Source of the DNA: UBA1081 sp964443825
GTDB lineage: Bacteria; Bacillota; Clostridia; Oscillospirales; Acutalibacteraceae
DNA: 9,872 nucleotides
Direction of reading: 5' to 3'
NCBI GenBank assembly: GCA_964443825.1
Contig: CAYUEV010000047.1
Location: 1 to 9,872 of the forward strand
Of this stretch, positions 1 to 6,119 are shown in pieces (the first letter of the stretch is position 1; each line of letters begins with the position of its first letter). The position numbers and the translations under genes are program-made. The notes under the pieces were generated by a model, which was given only the letters and a program-made list of their open reading frames with translations, did not search any database and was not told where the DNA came from.

Positions 1-79
1 TCGCCCGTCAACGCCCGCTTCGCCGTCTTGTATCGCGGTAATTTAGCGTCTAAAATATCGCCCGCAACCTAAAACCCGT

Positions 80-2116
80 TTAGAAGCGCTGGTCAAGCTC
101 TTCTAAAGAGCCGGAAGCCCGCAAAATGCTCCTGGCGTCCGAAGCGTCGATTTTGGAGCTTTTGTCCGTGTCGGCCGCCAAAAGGTAAGGCGTTTTAAGC
201 GTCTCAAGGTTGGCGGACGTCCTTAAGGCGAGTCTCGCGTCCGCCGCCGTAATGAGCCCGTCGCCGTTTACGTCGCCCCTGACTATCGCGCACGCGCTGT
301 CAATGGGATCGTATTTGCCGGTGGTTTCGTTAAGCCTCGCGAGGAAAAAGCATACTCCCGTGCCGACTACGGAGTTTGTGGCGTACTCGTTCATGTCGAA
401 ATCGGTTACGACTATGTGCCCCGGGTAGTCGAACTGCTCTAAGACCTCGCTGACTCTTTTGCCCGGACCTATATTGTAAACGTAATTTTTGGACTCGTCA
501 AACTCAATCTCCGCGTCGGGCGTGAACGTCAAAAACTCGGCGTCGTCGGGCAAAGGCTCCGAAACGGGCGGTATCTCCTCCGTAAAAGTCTCGCCGCACA
601 CGACGCACACGCCTTGGCGCTCTCCCGGCGATATGGGAGTGGGGTCTTTAGTGATGGTCCACTCGTCGGCTCTATGCCCTAAAGCGTCGATTTCCTCCAC
701 CGCCGTAACTCCGCAGACGGAGCAGGTTCTCTGTTTTTCGCCCTTTTCGGTGCAGTTGGGCTCTTTTGTGACGATAAACCCGTCTTGGTCGGTCGTGTCG
801 TCTACAATCCACTTGTGCCCTAAAGGATCGGTTTTGTGGTTCTCGGTGGCGCCGCAGACGGAGCAGGTTCTTATCTCCTCGCCCTCTTCGGTGCAGTTAG
901 GCTCCTTAACGACGCTCACCGTATCCCATTTGTGACCGGGAGCGGGAGTGGTTTTATCCTCCGTTTTAGAGCATCTCGTGCAGGTTCGCCTTTCTATGCC
1001 GTCCTGTGTGCAGGTGAGTTCCTGAACCGTTACGTACCCGCTGAAATCGTGCCCTAAAGCGGCGAGAGTCTCCGTTTCGGAGTAATTGCATTTTATGCAG
1101 CTTCTCTCCCTTTGACCTTCGCTCTCGCAGGCGGGCTCGACGATAACCGTCCAGTCCGAAAAACTGTGTTCGCAGGAGTCGATAAACTCTGTCTTAAAGG
1201 AGTTGTTTTTAGCCCACTCGGACGCTATGCCGCCTTCGTGGCAATAAACCGTAAAGCCCTCTTTAGGCTCTCCGCCGACGTATCCGAACGCTTTGGTTCC
1301 AATCGCTATAACGGACGACGGAACGGAAACATAGTTCATGTTGGGGCATTCGTCAAACGAGTTGGCCCCGATATAGTATATCCCGGCGGGAAGAACGACG
1401 CGCGACAGACTTAAGCCGTAAAAAGCGTAATCCGCTATGGAAGTCGCGCCCTCGGGGACTTTGACGAGATCTTCCTCGCCCGTGTATTTGTAGAGGACTT
1501 TCCCTAAAATTAGAAGCCCGGGGGCCTGCGCCGCTTCCCACGCCGTATCTTTAAAGGCGTCTTTTCCTATGGATTGAACGGAGTCGAGAAGGTTTATCGT
1601 CTCCAAGGCTTTACAGCCCCTAAAGGCGCCCGAAAGTATCTTGGAGGACGGAATCGTAACGCTCTTAAGGGACGAGCAGTTTTCAAAGGAGTAGTAGCCT
1701 ATGGTTGTGGCGGCGGAGGAAATCGACAAACTCTCAAGAGCGGAGCAGCCGCCGAACGCCGACTGACCTATAGCCCCTACGGACGCGGGAATCACGACGC
1801 TTTTGAGGTTTTCGCAGTTTTCGAAGGCGTTGTTTTGTATTCGCACAACATTTGAAGATATTGTGACCTCGGTTATGACGGAATTTGAACTAAACGCCCC
1901 CGCGCCTATTTCCGTCACCGCTCTGCCCTCTAAAATATCGGGAATGACGACGCTCCCCGAATCGCCTTTGTAGCCGGTAATCCTCACGCCGGAGCCGCCC
2001 TCGGTGATCTCGTAAGAGAAATCCCCGCTTTCAAGAGCGAGAGAGCCGAACCCAAAAGCGCAAATCAAAGCAAGAACAAAAACAAGCGCCAAAACAAGCT
2101 TACGTTGTCTTTTCAT
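80..2116 (-). CDS. Secreted BspA-like LRR protein with Cys/His repeats and C-terminal dockerin
   Basis: A 678-residue exported protein. Residues 1-30 are a signal peptide: a basic start (MKRQRK), then a long hydrophobic core. Residues about 46-310 are LRR_5/BspA-type repeats, with recurring IPxxVxxIGxxAFxxCxxL units. Residues 315-516 hold five Cys-rich units; the first four have identical C-x9-C-x2-C-x12-H spacing (C330/340/343/H356; 369/379/382/395; 408/418/421/434; 455/465/468/481), and the fifth keeps only its CxxC (504, 507). A linker leads to a type I dockerin with two calcium loops (D615/N617/D619/D626 and D649/D651/D657/D660). The start at 2116 is chosen over an upstream in-frame ATG because AAGGGTG lies 6 nt before it and the signal peptide begins there. 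BspA repeats usually mediate adhesion and dockerins bind cohesins; no cohesin is seen here. The ligand is unknown. It seems to have its own promoter. Confidence 0.88.
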   Translation of the reverse strand: MKRQRKLVLALVFVLALICAFGFGSLALESGDFSYEITEGGSGVRITGYKGDSGSVVIPDILEGRAVTEIGAGAFSSNSVITEVTISSNVVRIQNNAFENCENLKSVVIPASVGAIGQSAFGGCSALESLSISSAATTIGYYSFENCSSLKSVTIPSSKILSGAFRGCKALETINLLDSVQSIGKDAFKDTAWEAAQAPGLLILGKVLYKYTGEEDLVKVPEGATSIADYAFYGLSLSRVVLPAGIYYIGANSFDECPNMNYVSVPSSVIAIGTKAFGYVGGEPKEGFTVYCHEGGIASEWAKNNSFKTEFIDSCEHSFSDWTVIVEPACESEGQRERSCIKCNYSETETLAALGHDFSGYVTVQELTCTQDGIERRTCTRCSKTEDKTTPAPGHKWDTVSVVKEPNCTEEGEEIRTCSVCGATENHKTDPLGHKWIVDDTTDQDGFIVTKEPNCTEKGEKQRTCSVCGVTAVEEIDALGHRADEWTITKDPTPISPGERQGVCVVCGETFTEEIPPVSEPLPDDAEFLTFTPDAEIEFDESKNYVYNIGPGKRVSEVLEQFDYPGHIVVTDFDMNEYATNSVVGTGVCFFLARLNETTGKYDPIDSACAIVRGDVNGDGLITAADARLALRTSANLETLKTPYLLAADTDKSSKIDASDARSILRASGSLEELDQRF

Positions 2117-2132
2117 TTTATTCACCCTTATA

Positions 2133-2161
2133 AGTATATCATACCAGAGCGCGAAATTCAA
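2133..2161 (-). promoter_or_regulatory. Extended -10 promoter for the LRR/dockerin gene
   Basis: On the minus strand, TTGAAT (2161-2156) is followed by a 17-nt spacer and TATACT (2138-2133), with TGA directly before the -10 hexamer, which makes it an extended -10 element. The predicted start near 2126 would leave only about 10 nt of leader, placing the AAGGGTG ribosome-binding site at the very 5' end of the message. The match is good but not perfect (4/6 and 5/6), and the short leader is a reason for caution. Confidence 0.55.
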
Positions 2162-2205
2162 TATGTTTGTTTTGGAGATTCACAAATTCACGCGTAACCT
2201 GACCT

Positions 2206-3414
2206 TCAGCGGTCTAAAAAGTACTTCATCAGAGCGACGCCCGAGTCGAAATAAACGCCGGTGTTTTTAGCCGAGTTCTCGTTTACGGAGTCCACGCCCT
2301 GTTTTTCATCGTTTTTGTGGAAAATGACGAAGGGCACGGGGTCTCTCGCGTGAGTCATCGTGACTATCGGCGTCGGATGGTCGGGAAGAAGCATAACTTT
2401 GTAGTCGTCGTAATTTTCCAGCTCTTTTAACACTTTAGCGAGGACTTTCTCGTCTATCAGTTCAATCGCTTTCACTTTGTTAAACGGCTCGTGCCTGTGA
2501 CCGCACTCGTCCGTCGCCTCTATGTGGATGAAGACGAAGTCCTGCCCGTTCCTAAATTCCCTGATGGCCGCGTCCGCCTTGCCTTCAAAATTGGTGTCGA
2601 TGTAGCCGGTGGCCCCGGGGACGTTCGGCGTGTTCATTTTGGCGCAGCCGCCGATACCCTTAAGGAGATCGACCGCGGAAATTATGCTCCCTTTTAAGCC
2701 ATATCTCTCGTAAAAGGACTGAAGCTTAGGCTTGGTCCCCTCGCCCCACAGCCAAATTGAGTTTGCGGGACGTTTGCCCTCGCTTTCGCGTTTTTTGTTG
2801 ACGGGATGATCCTTCAAAAGGTCGTAGCTCTCCTCCATCATCCTTATTAAATCGGCGGCGTTCGGGGAGTCGGAGAGGTAACCGCCTATAACCTTCCCCG
2901 AAATGTCGTGAGGAGGGGTCATGGTTCCCAAATCGGTTGTACCGCCGTGCCAAACGAGACAATGGCGATACGATACGCCGTTATAAAATTTATATTTATC
3001 GTTTCCGAAGTGCTCGTCAATGGTTTTAATGATTTCTTTCGCCTCGTTTGACGAAATATCACCGGCAGAATAATCGACCATTTTTTTGTCGCGGTAATTC
3101 TTCTCATCGGATAAAGTGACGACGTTGCAGCGCATTGTGACGTCCGTGTCGAGCAAATCGACGCCCAGACTCACCGCCTCCAAAGGCGATCTGCCGGTGT
3201 AGCACTCCAGGGGATCGTAGCCGAGGGCGCTCAGGTTCGCGACGTCGCTGCCTGGTTTTAAGGAGTCCGCCACGGTCTTGACGATTCCCACGACGCCTCT
3301 CTTCCCAAGCGCGTCAAATACGGGCTTTTTAGCGACTTCCATCGGCGTTTTGCCTGAAAGTTCCGGCACGGGATAGTCCGCCATACCGTCGTACAAAACT
3401 ACAAGATATTTCAT
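2206..3414 (-). CDS. apgM: Archaeal-type cofactor-independent phosphoglycerate mutase family protein
   Basis: A 402-residue cytoplasmic metalloenzyme of the alkaline-phosphatase superfamily. The family interconverts 3- and 2-phosphoglycerate without 2,3-bisphosphoglycerate; part of it has been annotated as a proposed homoserine kinase, so the substrate is not certain. The N-terminus (LYDGMADYP, metal ligand D9) and the NLSALGYDP segment with the likely phosphorylated S62 are typical. The C-terminal metal ligands are visible as D302-x3-H306, D345-H346 in DHPTP, and H355. The length is full for the family. The start at 3414 has GGAG 5 nt upstream and begins directly with the conserved MKYLVVLYDG; an in-frame extension to 3513 has neither. 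It lies 158 bp after the TtcA-like gene, and that gap holds a Fur-like box but no clear promoter. Function in glycolysis is inferred from family only. Confidence 0.88.
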   Translation of the reverse strand: MKYLVVLYDGMADYPVPELSGKTPMEVAKKPVFDALGKRGVVGIVKTVADSLKPGSDVANLSALGYDPLECYTGRSPLEAVSLGVDLLDTDVTMRCNVVTLSDEKNYRDKKMVDYSAGDISSNEAKEIIKTIDEHFGNDKYKFYNGVSYRHCLVWHGGTTDLGTMTPPHDISGKVIGGYLSDSPNAADLIRMMEESYDLLKDHPVNKKRESEGKRPANSIWLWGEGTKPKLQSFYERYGLKGSIISAVDLLKGIGGCAKMNTPNVPGATGYIDTNFEGKADAAIREFRNGQDFVFIHIEATDECGHRHEPFNKVKAIELIDEKVLAKVLKELENYDDYKVMLLPDHPTPIVTMTHARDPVPFVIFHKNDEKQGVDSVNENSAKNTGVYFDSGVALMKYFLDR

Positions 3415-3572
3415 ATTAACTCCAATTTTACATTCAAATTTAAACCAATTAAAGCGCCGCATCGCACGTTTAAAAGCGCTTTTTCCCGGCGGACGGCGAA
3501 CGGCGCAAAACATAAGTGATAACGATAATCCTTATCTCCGAAAACCTGCCGCCAATCGCCGTAAACCGAAAA
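3415..3572. other. Intergenic region upstream of apgM with short repeats and a hairpin
   Basis: This 158-bp gap holds three short structures. A near-perfect 19-bp Fur-type box lies at 3518-3536. An imperfect 7-bp repeat, GGCG plus three variable bases, occurs three times in tandem at 3488-3508. An inverted repeat with arms AAAGCGC (3451-3457) and GCGCTTT (3476-3482) encloses an 18-nt loop in the leader of apgM. It is not followed by a U-run, so it is not a terminator. I found no convincing -35/-10 pair in either direction. Confidence 0.45.
3518..3536. promoter_or_regulatory. Candidate Fur-type metal-regulator box
   Basis: The plus-strand 19-mer GATAACGATAATCCTTATC matches the classical Fur consensus GATAATGATAATCATTATC at 17 of 19 positions, preserving the forward-forward-x-reverse arrangement of hexamers. 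An outer dyad (ATAAG at 3512-3516, CTTAT at 3531-3535) adds symmetry. The box lies about 104 bp upstream of the apgM start, in an AT-rich island within GC-richer DNA. Which promoter it would control is unclear. PerR or Zur family members use related but different boxes. Confidence 0.5.
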
Positions 3573-3617
3573 TCACCAGCCGTCGATTCCCTTTCGTCGA
3601 AGAGCGCCGGTGATTTT
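3569..3617 (-). terminator. Inverted repeat over the 3' end of the ttcA-like gene
   Basis: Nine-base arms AAAATCACC (3569-3577) and GGTGATTTT (3609-3617) enclose 31 nt. On the minus strand the structure includes the stop codon of the TtcA-like gene and ends in GGTGATTTTC. The U-run is short and the loop long, so this is at best a weak terminator. It may simply be a chance inverted repeat. Confidence 0.25.
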
Positions 3618-4283
3618 TTCCCTCACTCCGGGATATGTTTTATTTAGTTCTTTAATAAGATTTTTGACGTTCTGTCGTTCGCTAAACCCGTCTTTTGGGC
3701 ATAGAGTCTTAACAACAGGGAGATTTAACGATTTAACGGCGCCCGCTATATCAGACTCGCTCAGGAGCAAAAGCGGCCTTATGACAAAAACGCCTTTGTC
3801 GCTAAGGTATGTGACGGGGCTAAAGCAGCCGATCGTACCGCCGTTTAAAAGGTTCATCAAAAACGTCTCGGCGGCGTCGTCTTTGTGATGCCCTAACGCG
3901 ACTTTGTTAGAATTATTTTGAAGCGCGATGTTGTTGAGGACGCCCCTTCGCATTTTGGAGCAGAGAGAGCAGGGATTGCTTTCCTTCCTGACGTTAAAGA
4001 TGAGTTCCGACAAATCCGTCCGCTTGATAATATGCTCCACCCCGAGACTTTCGCAAAACTCTGTAATCGGGCTAAAATCCGTATCAGCCCCGCCAAAACG
4101 CATATCAACACTAATCGCCGTTAAGTCGAATTTCTTGGGGTAATACGACCGTAACTTTGACAGGGCGTAGAGAAGCGCCGTCGAATCCTTGCCGCCCGAA
4201 AGTCCGACGGCTATCCTGTCGCCGTCTTTTATCATGTCGTAACGCTCGACGGCCGCCCTGACTTTCCCTTCAATATTTTTCAT
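3573..4283 (-). CDS. TtcA-like PP-loop ATPase, probable tRNA-cytidine 2-sulfurtransferase
   Basis: A 236-residue cytoplasmic ATP-pyrophosphatase. The PP-loop SGGKDST is at residues 29-35 and the second nucleotide-site motif GHHKDDAAET at 131-140. The family marker PCSLCSKMRRG supplies C105 and C108, and a third cysteine, C195, follows in LCPKDG. Three cysteines in this arrangement bind the 4Fe-4S cluster of TtcA, which thiolates cytidine 32 of certain tRNAs. This separates it from TilS, which lacks the cluster. At 236 residues it is shorter than E. coli TtcA (about 311), as is common for Gram-positive relatives, whose exact tRNA substrate is less certain. The start at 4283 lies 6 nt after the stop of the SDR/epimerase gene with no visible Shine-Dalgarno, suggesting translational coupling within the operon. 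Confidence 0.8.
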   Translation of the reverse strand: MKNIEGKVRAAVERYDMIKDGDRIAVGLSGGKDSTALLYALSKLRSYYPKKFDLTAISVDMRFGGADTDFSPITEFCESLGVEHIIKRTDLSELIFNVRKESNPCSLCSKMRRGVLNNIALQNNSNKVALGHHKDDAAETFLMNLLNGGTIGCFSPVTYLSDKGVFVIRPLLLLSESDIAGAVKSLNLPVVKTLCPKDGFSERQNVKNLIKELNKTYPGVREKITGALRRKGIDGW

Positions 4284-4289
4284 AAAAGT

Positions 4290-5276
4290 CTAATGATTTT
4301 CATCAATCCACTTCATCATGTCGGCGACCGATTTCTCGACCGACATGGGCTGATAATCAAGCTCTTTCGCGGCTTTCGCGTAAGAAAAGTTGCAGTTCGA
4401 CACGAGCTTCCTGATCGAATATCTTGTAAAGAGCGGAGTCGTGTTCGTCTTGCTGTAGTAAATCTCCATCAAAGGCGCGACCAGATCGACAATGGGCTTG
4501 TGAAGCTTGATTTTAGGCGGCTTTACGCCTTTCGCCTTCGCCAAATCCTTAATGAACCCGTCGACCGTAATAGGCTCGCCGCAGAGAATGTAGCACTCGC
4601 CGGGTCTGCCTTTTTCCATCGCTTTTCTTGTTCCGAACGCCACGTCGCGCACATCGACGAAATTATACCCGCCGAACGCCAAAGATACGGGAAATAGTCC
4701 TTTTTGGAACATTCTGACCATTTCGCCCACGCTCGATACCTTGAAATCGTAAGGCCCTATGCACGCGCTCGGCTGCACGACAACCGTTTCAAGATCGTCG
4801 CCGTTTTCGTCCAGAACGAACTGCGTCGCCGCCGCTTTTGTTTTCGCGTAATCGCCCTCAAGAACGTTGGGATCGTAGCTGTCAAGCTCGGTCATGACGC
4901 GCTGATTGGGAAGAGGCGGGTAAACGTCCACGCTCGACATATAAACGAGCCTTTTAACTCCGCACTCCTTGCACGCTTTAACGACATTTTTAGTCCCGTT
5001 TACGTTTACATTGTAAACTTTATCGTAATTTCCATTAGAAATATCAATCATTCCGGCGAGATGATAAACTTCCGTCGCGCCCTCAAATGCCTTTTTAAGC
5101 GACTCAAAGTCGGTCACGTCTCCGTAAACCTTGTCGCAGTCGAGGCCGTCAAAAATATCGCTGTCTTTTCTTATAAGGATGCGAGGTCTTACGCCGGATC
5201 TAATAAGTTCCAAAAGAAGCGCGTAGCCAACATGGCCGGTCGCGCCCGTCATAACGGTAACGCCATTATTGCTCAT
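4290..5276 (-). CDS. Extended SDR family NAD(P)-dependent epimerase/dehydratase-like protein
   Basis: A 328-residue cytoplasmic Rossmann-fold oxidoreductase. The extended-SDR glycine motif GATGHVG is at residues 11-17, an acidic GDVTD at 52-56 follows the third strand, HLAG is at 72-75, the serine of YMSSVDVY lies at 114/115, and the catalytic pair is Y143 and K147 in YAKTK. The layout resembles dihydroflavonol-4-reductase-like and sugar-epimerase-like members; the substrate cannot be read from the sequence. R36 after the second strand could favour NADP(H), which is inference. Length is normal for the family. The start at 5276 has AAGGGG 8 nt upstream. The gene begins 29 nt after the classical SDR gene and ends 6 nt before the TtcA-like gene, so all three are probably co-transcribed. 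Confidence 0.85.
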   Translation of the reverse strand: MSNNGVTVMTGATGHVGYALLLELIRSGVRPRILIRKDSDIFDGLDCDKVYGDVTDFESLKKAFEGATEVYHLAGMIDISNGNYDKVYNVNVNGTKNVVKACKECGVKRLVYMSSVDVYPPLPNQRVMTELDSYDPNVLEGDYAKTKAAATQFVLDENGDDLETVVVQPSACIGPYDFKVSSVGEMVRMFQKGLFPVSLAFGGYNFVDVRDVAFGTRKAMEKGRPGECYILCGEPITVDGFIKDLAKAKGVKPPKIKLHKPIVDLVAPLMEIYYSKTNTTPLFTRYSIRKLVSNCNFSYAKAAKELDYQPMSVEKSVADMMKWIDENH

Positions 5277-5305
5277 AAAAATTTCCCCTTTTTAATTGTA
5301 TTTAG

Positions 5306-6106
5306 TTAAGGTCTTAATCCCATGCCGCCCTCAAGCGTGATGGTTTCGCCCGTTAAGTATTTAAAATCAGGCGAACAAAGCGCGACGACCGCGCGGCCGA
5401 TTTCGGTTTCCGGGTCGCCGTAATGCCCCATCGGCGGCGCTTTAATGTTTTGGCTGAACGCGTCCGGGTACTGATTTTGGAAATTTTCGAGTTGGCTCGT
5501 CCACGCCAGCGGACAAATTACGTTCACGTTGATTCCGTCCGCGCCCCACTCCGTCGCGGCGACTCTCGAAAGCCCTCTTATGCCCTCCTTGGCGGCGGCG
5601 TATGCGCACTGACCGTAGTTTCCGAACAGCCCCGCGCCTGAGGCGAAGTTGATAACCGTCCCTTTTGATTTTTTCAAATAGGGGTAGCACGCCTTCATGT
5701 AGTAAAACGCGGCGTAAAGCCCCGAATAAACCGCCAGGTCGAACTGCTCCGTCGTATGCTCCGAAAGAGGAACGCCCGAAGCCGACGCCTGCGCGTTATT
5801 GACGAGCACGTCCACCCCGCCGAAAGTTTCAACCGTTTTTTCGACGACAGAATTTACTACTGATTCGTTATCCGCGCCGGAATTTACGTCCGCTCGTAAA
5901 ATAAGAACCTTTATATTGTATTTTTCTTCGAGTTCCGTCTTCGCGTCTTCAAGTTTTTTGACGTTTCTGCCCGTTATAACGAGGTTAGCGCCCTCCTTAG
6001 CGAACGCCGTCGCTATGCCGTAGCCGATCGAGCCGCACCTGCCGTCGGATAAAACGGCTCTGCCCGCGCCCGTTATTATAACCGTTTTGCCTTTTAAATC
6101 GCCCAT
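5306..6106 (-). CDS. Classical SDR family oxidoreductase with expanded glycine motif
   Basis: A 266-residue NAD(P)(H)-dependent short-chain dehydrogenase/reductase. Visible motifs are the nucleotide-binding TGAG at residues 12-15 leading to SIGYGIA at 26-32, NNAQ at 103-106, and the catalytic triad S156, Y169 and K173 (YAAAK). R47 after strand two is typical of NADP(H) preference. The glycine motif is longer than the usual TGxxxGxG and its second half, SIGYGIA, resembles FabI-type enoyl reductases, but the YxxxK spacing is that of the classical group. The fourth catalytic residue, an Asn in most classical SDRs, seems to be replaced at about G129. The start at 6106 has GGAG 5 nt upstream; an in-frame extension to 6136 would overlap the upstream gene and has no such site. 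It follows the phosphoesterase by 13 nt. Substrate unknown. Confidence 0.85.
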   Translation of the reverse strand: MGDLKGKTVIITGAGRAVLSDGRCGSIGYGIATAFAKEGANLVITGRNVKKLEDAKTELEEKYNIKVLILRADVNSGADNESVVNSVVEKTVETFGGVDVLVNNAQASASGVPLSEHTTEQFDLAVYSGLYAAFYYMKACYPYLKKSKGTVINFASGAGLFGNYGQCAYAAAKEGIRGLSRVAATEWGADGINVNVICPLAWTSQLENFQNQYPDAFSQNIKAPPMGHYGDPETEIGRAVVALCSPDFKYLTGETITLEGGMGLRP

Positions 6107-6119
6107 ATTTTCTCCGTTT

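Noticed and set aside
1..79. Start of another gene or a terminator after the LRR/dockerin gene
   Set aside because: One minus-strand frame stays open for about 22 codons but has no start codon, and no hairpin followed by a T-run is present.
711..871. The repeated 20-mer as a mobile or CRISPR-like repeat
   Set aside because: It is explained by tandem protein repeats in frame, 47 codons apart, inside one gene.
489..1414. Plus-strand open frames opposite the Cys-repeat and LRR regions
   Set aside because: They mirror the repeats of the real gene on the minus strand and have no ribosome-binding site or family features.
3415..3513. N-terminal extension of apgM from 3513
   Set aside because: The conserved family start MKYLVVLYDG with GGAG upstream begins at 3414; the extension is Arg-rich and would cover the intergenic hairpin.
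3520..3572. A promoter for apgM near the Fur-like box
   Set aside because: The best pairs (for example TTGGCG with GATTAT, 19-nt spacing) fit poorly, so no promoter is claimed.
4293..5309. Long plus-strand open frames (134 and 201 codons) opposite the SDR/epimerase gene
   Set aside because: They are antisense to a gene with clear SDR motifs, show no recognisable domain and have a composition typical of a shadow frame.
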